Assembly (NCBI GenBank): GCA_948470475.1
Contig: OX419342.1
Location: 26,005,552-26,069,551, forward strand
Direction of reading: 5' to 3'
From: Galaxea fascicularis
Lineage: Eukaryota; Cnidaria; Anthozoa; Scleractinia; Euphylliidae
DNA: 64,000 bases
Within the stretch, counting starts at the first letter, position 1, and every line of letters starts with the position of its first letter. Below are positions 29,771 through 42,042 of the stretch, in pieces. Below the pieces are notes generated by a model. The model made no database searches. It was not told where the DNA came from and saw only the letters and a program-made list of their open reading frames with translations. The position numbers and the translations under genes were made by a program.

Positions 29771-32700
29771 TTACTGAAACCCAATAGTTTGTTTCTCAAC
29801 AAGCTTTCTGAACAAACCATCTGGTTCTACCATCAACTGAGCATATGAACCAGCCTCAGAGATCTGCCCATCATTCAAGACAACAATGTTGTCAGCGTTT
29901 TTGATGGTTGAGAGCCTGTGTGCGATGGTGATGACTGTTCGCCCCTTCATCAGTCTTTCTAAGGCCTCTTGAACAAGGTGCTCACTTTCAGCATCCAGGG
30001 CACTAAACGGAATAAAGGAATGGATTGATTTGAGGCTCCTTTAACTCCACCAGTCCCCATTCCAAATTATTTGAATTTCATAAAATGCAAAATACCTTGT
30101 AGCCTCATCAAGCAGAAGAATGGAAGGGTTCTACAAAAAAGTAAAAGATTGTGACATCAGAAGGGGGCCACAAAGGAAAAATCATAACTGATGGGTGTTC
30201 ACCCACACAACTAGACTGCAAGCAGTCTCTCTTTTGCTCTAAAATCTGTGGAACAAACGCGATACTCGAACAGGGAATCCGTGAGCTGGTACACTGTAGT
30301 TTCGTGGGCACCTGCTCCTCTTGTAACTGGCACCCACAAAACTACCATCTTGTGGCTTTGTTGCTTGCATATCGCATTTGATCCATTCCCTTCCAGTTTG
30401 TTCCACAGATTTTAGAGCAAAAAAAGACTGCTCACAGTCTACCACACAACTTCATAAAACTGTAAAGGTTAAAAAAATTGCTGTGTAAAGGAAGGGTTAA
30501 GGAGGGAATAAAAAAGTAAAAAAAAAACCTTGTATGTCATGATCATTAATCATTTACAGGTGGCATGGACACGAGAGGCCTCACAGCCTTGAAATGCATT
30601 GATGTTGTCATTTAAAGTGAATGTTGGAAGAAACCGTGAAAGGGCCAAAAACTCTTAAGAGCAACCACCCCCTCCCCTTGTTTCTAGGTCTCGATCCACC
30701 ACTGCTGACCTTTAGGATGGGGCTGAGCATCTGGCTAATCAACCTACTGTGTTAAAGCAGAGCTGATCTTGAGTGATCCTATCAGGGCTCAACTAACCAG
30801 ACATGAGAAGGAAGTTCTTGGATGATTGTGACATACTAATACTTTATGGAGTGAACTGGATACAAAGTGATCACCAAGCTATGAAAGAATGACTGTCTTT
30901 GTAATCACCAACCTTTAAAATGGCCCTTGCAATTGCAATTCGCTGTCTTTGACCCCCTACATGTACCAGTTCATAAGTGAAAGAGAGAGAAATAAAAAAA
31001 GCCATTAAATGATGGAAGAGCCACAATAATAATGGAAAAGCACAACAAATGGGACAGCAAACTATTACTATAAATAACACAGTGTTCATATCAAGTGGTT
31101 ACCATTAATCATCCTAAAGCAGAAGTAACTTTTGGATAATAGTTTTTTAGTTTCTGATCAAAAGTTGCGTATTTTCAAAACCATTTTAATTAACATTTTA
31201 AGGTGGTACATGGCCGACCATGGTTTTACGCTCTTAACATTACATTCACTGCACCAGTGACCCTAAAACAATAATGGACCTTTAGCTATTCAAGACACTT
31301 GTGAGGTTACAAACCTGACAGCATTTGTCCTCTTTCACCCACAATAGTGTCAAACCCTTTTGGGAAACTCTTGATAAAACCATAAGCATTGGCTTGTACT
31401 GCAGCGTCCATGATGTCATCACTGCTGACTGGCTGCCCTGTGGTTGCTCCATATGCGATGTTCTCAGCAATAGAAGATGAGAATAGGATTGGTTCCTTCA
31501 AACAAAGTGAATTTTGATTAAATGAAAAGCATTTCACAATATACCACAATCTACTGGGGAGTTCTAGACCCTAGTCAGCTAGTGCTGGGGATTTCCTGGA
31601 TTTTATAAAAGTCTGACTCTTTTTTTGATAGAAAAATTAATATAAAGCATTGACAATACATCAGAGCAAAACTCCTGGGTTACTTTATTTTTTTACTTTG
31701 TGGTCTTTGCAAAAAAAAAAAAAAAATTATTGACAGCCCCTGAGAGTTGATATTGTCAAACCCTTAGATGACCCTAGCATGAAAATAAATGACAATTCTG
31801 AAAGTCATTCCAAGGCTCTGCTCTCAGAAAGGTAGCCCTGCATTCTCATTACAAATAATCATACCTGATGGACTGTTCCTATAGCCCCTCTTAGCCAATC
31901 AGGTGACAGTGTCCGTACATTGTGTCCTCCAACAATCACTTCACCCTGATCTGGGTCATAGAGACGCAATAGCAATGAGCCTAGAGTACTTTTGCCTGAA
32001 CCACTTGGTCCAACGACTGCCGTAACAGATCCAGCAGGTACTTCAAGGTCTAGTCCATGGAATATTGGCATATCAGATCTTGATGGGTAAGCAAAGTAAA
32101 CATCCTTAAACTGGATCCCTCTTTTTAAGTCATGTATGTCTGGTCGCAAACCCCCTATGGCAAATCAAGTCAAGTGTAAACAAGTTAAAAGAAAGTATGA
32201 CCCATTTCAGATTTCAGTCACTACAGTGATTTCCATAGCCTCCTATGCAAACTCTCTTTTGGCTTGTCAAGGAAAACAGTGTGACAAGCCAAAAGAATGT
32301 CTCTGTAGGAAGCTATGATTTTGAATGTCGTAATTAAAATCTTAATTAATCTTTTATATGGAGTACCAAATTCAAAGAATCACTAAATTCAGATTACATT
32401 ATTTTTTTGACTGTTTATAACATTTTTACAAAGAGTACAAGGATACTTAAGGGCCAGCTAATGAAATAGAGACAAAAAAAATAGAAAGTGATGGTGATGT
32501 GAAATGAATATTTTGTTTTTTCTTTCTTAATTGTATCAATTCTGTAACTGCAGAGTGTTGCAAAATTAATGGTGATACCTCTAATTTGCAGCAGATAAGC
32601 AAAATACAAATGATGAATTCCAGAGGTTGTAGTCAAAATGCTATGCCATCCTTAATGGCCTATATCTAGCAGATTCCAACATTATGAGACATGATTAATG

Positions 32701-35700
32701 CACAAGGTTTTAACCATGTAACAGAGAGTTCCAACATGATTGACAACAACAACAACAGCTTCATTAATTTTATACCTAAAAATTACAAAAATGCTTGCAG
32801 GGGGAGGTAGCTTGGTAGCTGCTCAAGGCAGGCACAACAAAAAAAGAGAAAGATGAATTAATACAAAACTTATCGCTATAAACATCTGAATGCACTCTAG
32901 TGGTTAGAACATGACTAATTATGCTTGAGGTCAACCCTCAGGGTGGGCAGAGGGCAGGCCTCACTTTCTTTTATATTCAGTTCTAATCGCTTCACACCTG
33001 ACAAGGGTATGGTGGGGTTCCTGTCAATCAACTTCCACAATCGACTACTTGCACCAATCCCCTTCATGAGCTCAGAGTAAAATGAGCTCAGGCCTAGAAA
33101 CGAAAGCAACGCATAAATAAAAGGAACACACTTGAAAGTAACAGCAGCAACAGATCTTCCCATTTTTGTAAAATACTCTGAGGCAAACTCAAGCGGTTAG
33201 AATTGAAATTGGAAAAGTAAATAATATGTTATCACAAATACACAGACAATACTACAGTGCACAGCAATAATTATTGTTATTATTATTCTCAGCAGTAGCT
33301 GTCATTGGAGTTGAGTCTGTGGTCATGAAACATTCTTTGTTTAAAAGGGCATACAAACAAAGCAGAATTGACCCTTTCACCTTGCTTGTATGTCAAACCG
33401 CTGATAACTGTAATAAAAGCTATTAAAAACTTTTAATTACCTCCAAAGGATATCCCCACAAAGCCAGCGTAGAGAAGAAAGGAAGTCAGATCACCGACTG
33501 AAATCTGCGCATCAGTCATCATCATTCCTCCACTGTACAAGACGGAGAGCATGATGATGTTACCAGACAGTCCTGTCTGAAATAAAACGTGACTTGTAAT
33601 ATCACACACCTTTATCTTGATCATGATATCAATTCTTTGATAAATATTTTTGACTTCCACACTGTTCTTCAAAGACTGATAAAGCTGGTATGAGAGGTTA
33701 AAAATGGAATGTTTTGAATGTGGCTTTAGCATGACTGACAGCACTTGTAAGATAGGTGTTAGTTTACAGGAATGTGGAAAAAAGCTGTATAAAATTATTA
33801 GACTAGCTACAAAAATTAGCACAACTTACAAAGCCAAAGAAAACTGCTCTTGCAAGTGCCTCTTTCTTTGCCAGTTTGAACACATCATGTACACTGTCTG
33901 AATACCTAGTTAGAGTTATAATAATTATTATTATCCAAAATAATGCAAAGTTATAAAGAACAGTGATTCACACAGCTGAACATCCAAGTGTTGTTTGCAA
34001 TGATATTGTTGTTTTGTTGATTTAATCCCAAAGAGCACCAAGCCTATGTTGAGTCTGTTGCAAGGGTAAACCAAAGGCAGTCTTCAGGAAAAATCTCAAG
34101 TATTCTCACTGTAATATATACACAATATGGAACAATGAACAGAGAAGCAGAGCCTCAGGGGCACTGTGAGGGTTTGAGGACAGTCTCTCATTGACCAGCT
34201 AAAAGAATAATAATAAAGTTATCCCCAGCGGCATTCAGTTGTTAATTTCTATGGTAAAAAACAGCATTTCTCAAACATGATAGGACACTAGTCAGTGTTG
34301 AAATGAAAAAACAGGGAATGATCATCACTGCATGACTCCTGGAAAAATACATGGATCAACTCATTCAATCAGTAATATGATGCTTTATTATGGGATAAAC
34401 TTATATAAATGAAGCCCTAAAAGGTTTCAACAACAACAACAACACCAGCTTTATTACCAAATAAAAGTTAAACTTAATTCACAACATAATCTGTTCATAC
34501 AAGAAAGGTAACATTTACTCAGAATAGCTAATCGGGCTGAGTTTTGAATGAACTATTGGCAAAAACTGGTCCTGAGTAAAAGATGGCAGACTTGTATTCA
34601 TTTCATTTCCTGAGAAGTGGAGGAAGCATGGAGGGACTCAGACAAGCTACTGAGAAGGAGAGGTAGCAGCTTGGGCAGGCCATCTGATATTACGCGATGG
34701 TGCGATTTCGCACAATTGACCTCAAATCGCATCCGATCGCACAATTCATAAAAAATCGCTTAATTCATAAAAAACCGCACAATTCTTAAAAATAAACCAT
34801 AAATAAATGCCTTATCTGAAAAAATTCCTTGTCTGTACTTAGTTTCAAGATGATTTACTTTTGAAAAAGCCCAAGAAACGTTCTAAAACCATCGAATTTC
34901 ACAAACAATCGAAGTTCCCGGCGTTATTTTCGTTTTTGGGAGGTCCGGGGCCTGGTGCTAGTTTTTCATTTTTAAAGGATTTCCTATTGATGCAACGTAA
35001 ACAATTCTTTTCTTTGAGTTAGCCTATCAGAATTGCTGTCATAAATCCATGACATACGATCCTACTATACTCACGTTGTAAGTGCGTGGTAATCGGAAAC
35101 AAGCAAAATTTTTATTAGGGAAGCGTTGTCTGACAACAAAATGTAAGCTTCTTTCAGTTCTTTCGTGTACATCGCCGGCGTCCTCATGGACAAATTTATA
35201 GTGAAAACACCCGCTGTTCCTTCGTGTTCAACTACTGGGAAAACCGAATCGCACCCCTCCAAATTTGACTGCCAAAGACCGAGCAGGAAAATACGCCACC
35301 GGTACGTTCCACGTGGATGATGGACTGATGTTTTGCTCATCGTGTAACGTCGTAATCGATCATCTAAATATAAAATTGATCATTTTGTTGATCTTTACAA
35401 ATGAGACTCTGGATCTAGTTGTATTTTTCTCTCTTGACACTGGATATGGAAATGTAATTATGATTTATCAGCTATTTGTGAACTGAAGATAATGCAATGA
35501 CGGGCAGGCCGGGATGTAATAGGTCCCCACCAGGGTGGCCTGGGCTCAAATTGAGGATACTAGAGTTAAGAGAATGTAACATTTTGAGTATTCAAGTTAG
35601 TTTTGGAATAAATGGGTGGCACGTCGCTGGGTTGATGCAAATATGCATATACCCATGCCACTGCAAATTCCCAGTTCTTCCTTTTTTTTTAATATTAACA

Positions 35701-38700
35701 ATTCACCACATTGGGTAAAAATGTAATCACTGGCCACTTCTCTGTTTGCAAAATATTTATACTGAGACGAAGATATCCCAGTGAATAGCCACTTTATAGC
35801 TGTTGAATGGGGGAACCTGCAATGGAAAAGCTTTGGTGATGTAAACAGCAAATACTGCAATAGAAACAAGAAAATGTACCAACTTTGAGCCAAGGTGGTG
35901 CATCATACCTCAGTTTGGTATATAATTATGTGTCATAATTATATTTTTATCCCAATTCACTCATAATTGCTTTTTTTGTTCCCTTATGAAAAAAAATTGC
36001 TGTTAGAGCAGCACAAAAGTGGTTTTCTTTCTCAGAATCCTGGTAAAACAAGCTTAAAATAGTTTAGGAAAAAATCGCATAATTTGTATAATTTACTGCA
36101 TAATAGTCCTTTCTTATCGCACAATCTATGCTGAAAATATCGCACAATTTCTGATTTTTCATCGCACCCTATCAGATGGCCTGCTTGGGGGGGGGGGAAG
36201 GCACTTAATTAGTGTTATTTGATATTTACATTATACAGTCAAGCCTCTGCTTGCAAACACCCAACAAACCATGCTCCTGGCCTTTTCCCTACTGAAACAC
36301 TAACATTTATAACCCACTGTAACAGGACATGTCCCATAGGCAGCCGCCTGTGCTTATACCAAGGATGTCCATTCATCAGAGGTTTGACGGTATACAGCAG
36401 AGTGGTTCCTAATTCTAAATTTTATTAACTTACACTTGAATCTCTTTCAGTTCTTGTCCAAATGCCCTTACTGTGCGTATGTTGCTGATTCTCTCCTCTG
36501 CAACCTAGAAGTTTTCAAAGAGTAAAATTGAAGCTATAGTATATAATTGTAATGCTGAGATTTCACTTTGCTTAGGGTGCTATGAATAATCGGAAGAATT
36601 CAAATCTCCCTCTTTAATCCAGTATGATTACAGTACAGTTCAAGCCACCATTTTCCCTTCTTCTTCTCTCTGCTCACCATTCAACCATATTCCAGATAAT
36701 TATAAAGGGACGTAAATATGTTTCTTAGCAGTAAAGTTAGCCACACATACCTGTGTAGATTGAGCCAAAGAGTCTTGTGTTCTTTTAGTGATATTGCGGA
36801 GATAGCGGCCATACATGACAACCGCAATAGCAACAGGAGGTACAATTCCAAGAACAATGCTAGCCAGCTTTGGTGACACATAAAACTGGAAGATAGAGAC
36901 TGTGAATTGGAAATAGCTTTTTGTAAGATCAAGTCAATAATTAACTCACTAACATGTACACAGGCATTGTCTGCCATTGTTTTAATAGTTAAGTTTTTGT
37001 AACTAGCCTCAGCAAAGCCTTGTTTTGTTCTGTTTGTTCTCAGATTTGAAGATTTTGTCTCAACACTGACAAAATTGTGATGTCCTCACCATCATGGAGA
37101 CACCAGCCACAGACTGGGCAACAGCTCTCAATCCGTCAGACACATTGTCAGTCACAGCTTTACCAACCAGGATGGTGTCTGCCGACAGACGATTTATCAA
37201 CTCTCCAGTTCTTGTTCTGTCAAAAAATGCTGTTTCCTGCTTAAGTATGGAACTGAATAGTCTTTCTCTTAGCCGCTCAATGATTTTCTGACCTGGAAAA
37301 TTTCAGGAAATAGCGAGATGTCACTTTTTTGTTGTTGCTAAAATCGATGTGTGATAAATGGCAAAAACACAGTTTTGATGTCTTGCAGTTTAAATGTTTC
37401 TGGTTTGAAATTTCCAACCAGCCTCATACTTTCCTTTACAAACACATTCATAAACCATTCATTCATCCCTTGGAGCTTAAAAAAGCTTTAACATAATTTG
37501 TTAATAAGAGCAAAAAAGATGAACAAGTAAGGAAAATCAATTAATTTCTCACCAGATGTTTGAATAAGGTACACTCTCCCAAAGTTTGCTGTTCCACCCA
37601 GCAGAAACACTCCACAAAGAATTTTGCAGACATAAGACAGAGTTTCCACCATTTTACCAGGATCTTGGCTCGATGTATAAATAATATCGATAATCTTTCC
37701 CATACAAAATGGCACCGACATGGTGATAGCAGATGATATAAACAGCAGCCCAATGGCCCCTGTAGACAACAACATTACATCAAAAATTAATGCATGTAAT
37801 TAATTTATTTTACATCATTTTATGTTTATCCAAGGATAAAATTCAACTCTATTTCAGGAAATTGGAGAGGCAACTAAGTTATGACACCGTGCAAAGTACT
37901 CAAAGTGACCCCACATCCTTACAATAACCAGATTCTCAGCTGAACCCATAACCTGTAAAATCTGTCAGATGTGTTACTAGTAAGTGTTACGACTGTAAAA
38001 GCGCCTTGCGTATAGAGTGTTTCCACATGACATCATGCCCGCCATTTTGATGTCCCAAAGCAAAAAAACAGCAGTCATTTTGATGTCCCAAAGTAAACCT
38101 CTGGGAATTGAACTCTATTTTCTTGCAAATATTTTCTATTATTTCAGCAAACTGTACCCACACGGCTGATAGTCAAGTGAGTGAAAACACTCTATGGGGC
38201 CCAAACTAATGGCCATCAATGTTTGATACGGCAAACAATAGCACAGCAACAGCTGTTCAAAGTTCTATTGAGAACCCTGATAACCAATTAACATCATTGA
38301 CGGAGAATACAGCACAATTTTTATCAGTTAAGGTACATAGGGGTGTTTATGGCAGTAATCTCAGTGAGCAAACTGTGGCTGGGAAAAATTTGTTCACATG
38401 ATTTGAATGAACTGTTGTAGGTTGTATGCCAAAATTGAAAGTACTCTAAAGGGAAAAGAAACATTAAAGAAAAGAGCATTATGTTTTTTTCCTGGTTTTC
38501 TAGTATTGCCGCCATATTTTGGTCATTTACACGTGAATTACAATATTTGACCAAGTATACTTCTGGTCTACATGGAGACAAGATGATCACAAACACATTA
38601 AGAAAGATTAAAGAGATGTACGGCCTGCTTGAACTCAAACCTCTGCTGTTTCAGAACACAGCAATGAGACCAGGCACTTCCCACTCTGAAATGAGATTAA

Positions 38701-40324
38701 GATTGGATTGTCACCTGCTACACTGCCACAGCTGTGCAGTTTAAGATGCTATAGAGTTCTTAAGTGTGACATCACAAAAAATTAAATTTGTGAAATTATG
38801 GGATTGGGCGCCATTTTCGAATGGAGTATCCTTAAAAAAGGGTCCTTGCCAAAAATTAGCTCTTAATTGTAATTCCCAGCTGAAATATAAAGGATTGAAA
38901 TTTGATAATGCCCCATATAAATCTCTCTAATTTTAAGTCAGTTCTAAACTGAAGGAACTGAAACAAATTTTGAAGGGTTTGTATGGGATGCCATCAAACT
39001 TTGATCCCTTATATCTCTACTGGAATTGCAATTCAGAGCTAATTTTTGGGACGAGGGCGTCTTTCAGGATGCTCCATAAGAATAATATGACATCATATTC
39101 CATAATTTCAAAAATTTTATTTTTGTGACATCATCACTTTAGAACTCTATTCACATCAGACTTTAGCGTGACAACATCAACAGGGTTGGTGGAATTTAAA
39201 TCTCTGAAGTGTGGCAAGCCCACAATCAAACAACCAGAGTGGGCCTACACATTGTACAAGGGAAAAAAACGGAAAGATTTCCTCACAGCTCCTCACATTA
39301 ATAATAATAATTATTATTAATGCATCACTTTCACACTACACTGTAATCCTGTTCCCAAAATGAATAGAGACACAATTGAAATGAATATACAATAATGTGG
39401 AGAGATGTGTGGAAATCTTGCCAGGATAAATTTCTAACCAGGGCAACAAGGATCATAATTCTCCATTAATGATAATGATGATGATTTCTATAGCGCTTTT
39501 ATCCAAAGGGCTCAAAGCGCTTTACAACACTTTTTGGGGAACTTTTCCAGACTGCTTTTTAATGCATCATTCAACAACAATCAACAACAGCCAAAGCGAC
39601 GATTGAAATGCACCAATCAGAGCATTCAGAATACCCACCCACCACATTTACATGTGTAGGGGACTTTCATAGCACTGTGTAATATTCAATGATCTGGAAA
39701 TAACTGAAATAAGTGTCCAGGTATTCTGAAGTTTAGGCCACAGCACTAATTACCATCAACCAAGATGCTACATGCATTCACTGGCAAGACAATCACTTGA
39801 TGAAGATTAGCAGTATAGTGATCCAATAATTATATTATTGGCAGAATCCACATCAAGTAACTATTAATCATGAGGCAAACGATGAACTCAGTTGCCAATT
39901 TTTCAACTAGTTATAAGCCTACTACTGAAGACTATCAATTACCCGCAAGACTCTTGTACTCTGGTTTGGCCAGTGACAATATACGAAAGATATCTTCAGT
40001 CTTCAGTTGTTTCTTGGAAGGAGTTTGTTGTTCCACTTTCTCTTCTTTTTCACCATTATTGGCGAGGTTTTCGCTTCCAAATGCCCGCAAAGAAGAAGTT
40101 GACAATATCACTCTACTTCGGTCTAATTCCTGTTGGATTCTCCAATCGAACAAGGTCTTATTTCTGAGTGCATTACCTCCACCACTATTTATTGCTCCAT
40201 AGGAAAACAAACTGTATGGATTAAGTTGTCGGCGAAAAGTTCGGCTGGCGTACGAAACTGCTGGAAGTTTTAGAGCAAATTTGTTGGCATGCCAACGCAG
40301 AGTAGCAATTGCACAAGCTGACAT
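29771..40324 (-). CDS. ABCB10: ABCB10, mitochondrial ABC half-transporter
   Basis: Half-transporter of the inner mitochondrial membrane; family work links ABCB10 to haem synthesis and protection from oxidative stress. Thirteen coding exons on the minus strand: 40324-39943, 37759-37553, 37292-37090, 36885-36751, 36504-36434, 33905-33830, 33576-33441, 33093-32998, 32154-31865, 31495-31315, 30956-30913, 30130-30096, 30002-29771. All phases join, giving 695 aa (human 738). The N-terminus is basic, rich in Ala/Arg/Ser and lacks acidic residues at first, fitting a mitochondrial presequence. Transmembrane-domain landmarks include [36 protein letters not shown] and [14 protein letters not shown]. The ATPase domain is intact: Walker [11 protein letters not shown]-loop VHQ|EPILF, signature LSGGQRQR, Walker [10 protein letters not shown]-loop SALD, H-loop [12 protein letters not shown]. 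The protein ends [11 protein letters not shown]. Introns carry several transposon insertions. Confidence 0.95.
30212..30441. mobile_element. Mutator-like MITE with perfect 9-bp target duplication, in an ABCB10 intron
   Basis: Termini TAGACTGCAAGCAGTCT..TTTTGCTCTAAAATCTGTGG and the complement CCACAGATTTTAGAGC..AGTCTA. The 9-bp direct repeat CCACACAAC flanks it exactly (30203-30211 and 30442-30450). A 9-bp duplication is typical of Mutator-like elements. 230 bp, no ORF of its own. Confidence 0.85.
32234..32317. mobile_element. 84-bp foldback MITE in an ABCB10 intron
   Basis: CATAGCCTCCTATGCAAAC and TCTTTTGGCTTGTCA pair with TGACAAGCCAAAAGA and GTAGGAAGCTATG. Confidence 0.75.
34677..36182. mobile_element. 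hAT-like transposon remnant, 1.5 kb, in ABCB10 intron 5
   Basis: Termini AGGCCATCTGATA and TATCAGATGGCCT; subterminal ATCGCACAATT-type words cluster at both ends (34700-34790 and 36060-36170). The flanking 8-mers GCTTGGGC (34669-34676) and GCTTGGGG (36183-36190) match at 7 of 8 positions, as for a hAT 8-bp duplication. Inside, on the plus strand near 35270-35365, a frame reads [20 protein letters not shown] and then [11 protein letters not shown], resembling the zinc-finger start of CGGBP1-like hAT transposase proteins (inference). The frame is lost soon after and no catalytic region is seen. Confidence 0.75.
36235..36390. mobile_element. TA-flanked mariner-like MITE in ABCB10 intron 4
   Basis: CAGTCAAGCCTCTG and CAGAGGTTTGACGG are inverted termini; TA flanks at 36233-36234 and 36391-36392. 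It lies just beyond exon 5 and only about 50 bp from the hAT-like element. Confidence 0.7.
38751..39150. mobile_element. 400-bp foldback element in ABCB10 intron 1
   Basis: ATAGAGTTCTTAAGTGTGAC, ATCACAAAAAATTAAATTTG and TGAAATTATGG pair with CCATAATTTCAAAAATTTTA, TTTTTGTGACATCATCACTT and AGAACTCTAT. Further inner pairing includes AAAATTAGCTCTTAATTG with its diverged complement near 39035. Confidence 0.8.
39271..39422. mobile_element. MITE, 'AAGATTTCC..CAGCCCCATAC' family, copy 5
   Basis: GGAAAGATTTCCTCACAGC at the left and GTGTGGAAATCTTGCC at the right, with an ACATTAATAATAATAATT interior; the most diverged copy. It lies in ABCB10 intron 1. Confidence 0.65.
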
Positions 40325-40807
40325 GTTTCACTGCTATCTGACGTAATCTAAAAATACATATAAGTCTTACGAGTACAACTGAAATATCTGAAACATTCAA
40401 AGCCGGATCCACAGACGTGTACGGTGGCCGACGTAAATAACGTATCTTCCATCACCACATATTCCCGCTGGATAATAGCCAGGTTAACTGTCTTCCTGTC
40501 CTGATTTTTTCATGGAATTAATCTTTATAAAAGTTCGCAGAACTTCTTCTTGCAGAGTCATACATAGCATCCTCTTCAGCTGAAACAGGTGTACACGTCA
40601 TGTTCCGTTACTGAAGTGTATTCTAAATCACTAGAACACAAACCGCTGACTGGTAAGAATCGAAAGCACAGTTTGATCTCAAGATGCCCGAATGGTTGCC
40701 CGAATGGGGAAATAAATTTGTTGCAGAATTTTATGACTGGGAACGACTTCGTTTTCAAGATACGTAGCAAATTATGGCATCCGAAATAGGCCCGAAAACT
40801 TTCGTGT

Positions 40808-40866
40808 GTTGCTCGAAGCAAGATTTAGCGGCCTATGGTTAGCGCTAACCATATGCTTCGAGCAAC
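40808..40866. repeat. Nested palindrome upstream of ABCB10
   Basis: Outer arms GTTGCTCGAAGCA (40808-40820) and TGCTTCGAGCAAC (40854-40866) enclose a perfect 18-bp palindrome ATGGTTAGCGCTAACCAT (40835-40852). It is about 490 bp upstream of the ABCB10 start codon. Could be a tiny MITE or a structured regulatory site. Confidence 0.75.
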
Positions 40867-41324
40867 TTGGCCATGAAGTCTTAATTATCGGCTATTTTTG
40901 AACCGAAACCTGCCCTGTAATTAAGGTTATGGTTTATGAATCATTTCAGTCTTGTCTTTGATTACTTGTACAGGCCTGCGCAGCTAGAGTGCAGGCTACA
41001 TTCCGGGGCTACATTTTTCTTTCTTCTTAATTTACAGCTGATTAGACTACCTCTGGTTGGGACCAAATACGGCGTTGTATTGGAACCAACCTTAAATGTC
41101 TTACTGTGAGATATTTTGTTTGTTTCAATAAAGTGCAGTTTCTTGTAGATACAATTTGCTATTCGCTAGATTTTTTTTTTCACAATTTAAGACTTGGCTA
41201 GATTATCTGCAACTAATAAAACATTTGAATGGACAGAACAGCTTACTACAATTTACCTTTTCGCCTTGTCCACAACTACAACATGATGAACATGAAGGGT
41301 GCGGAGACAACCATCTTTTTTTGA

Positions 41325-41369
41325 GGGCAGGGGGTGGGGAGGGGTGGGGAGGGGTGGGGAGGGGGGAGG
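41325..41369 (+). repeat. G-tract repeat with G-quadruplex potential
   Basis: Runs of four or more G (GGGGTGGGGAGGGGTGGGGA and on) on the plus strand, with more than four consecutive G-tracts split by single bases. That meets the usual G-quadruplex pattern. Confidence 0.8.
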
Positions 41370-41894
41370 ACCTGACACAAGTAACATTGCGCTCTAGACA
41401 CATGACTGGCCGAGGTGTTTAATCAATGTTTCTGTCCTCAATAAACGGATTCTTACGGGGAGAAGGAAAATCATGGAACAATGCACGAAACTGCCTGCAG
41501 TTCGATACATTTCACAACCACTGAATGCCAAAGTTACAGGTTTTTGAGAGGGAATAGAGCGAAGAAGGCTATTTCTATCATGAACAACGCACCCCCGGGG
41601 TGCGTAGTTGTTGAAGAATATGATGTTTTTTGGCAATGATTTAGCACTGAAATTTGACTGACCATAATCTGCGCCTCATTGATTTTACCACAGCTTAACG
41701 CGGATTTGCGTCCTGGCTGATTTGCAAGAGAAAAAAAAATGTTATAGGTTATGTGCAAAGCTTCAACTGATCATCAGAAAAACTCCATCCATGTATTCCT
41801 TGACAGTTTTTTATTGACACATGATATATATCTTAGTTTTTGTTACCTATATATATATACAAGTTGCACGAAAGGTAATAGTCTCAACAGTTTA

Positions 41895-41954
41895 AGATGT
41901 AAACCTTTTTGACCCGACGCGTTTCGGGTCGCCGGGCTGGACTTTATTCTTCTT

Positions 41955-41956
<2 letters not shown>
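41895..41956 (-). other. Possible Penelope-type / hammerhead-like terminal motif
   Basis: On the minus strand: GAAGAATAAAGTCCAGCCC, then GGCGACCCGAAACGCGTCGG and GTC. GACCCGA pairs with TCGGGTC. CCGAAACGCGTC resembles the 3' core (GAAAC, short stem, GTC) of minimal hammerhead ribozymes found in Penelope-like elements and retrozymes, but the CTGATGA box is at best degenerate (TTGAAGA). Weak call. Confidence 0.3.

Positions 41957-42040
<84 letters not shown>
41957..42040. repeat. (AT)n microsatellite
   Basis: About 42 uninterrupted AT units. The alternating Ile/Tyr open frame across it is an artefact. Confidence 0.98.

Positions 42041-42042
<2 letters not shown>

Noticed and set aside
35597..35893. 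98-aa reverse open frame inside ABCB10 intron 5
   Set aside because: It lies in the interior of the hAT-like element and resembles no protein family.
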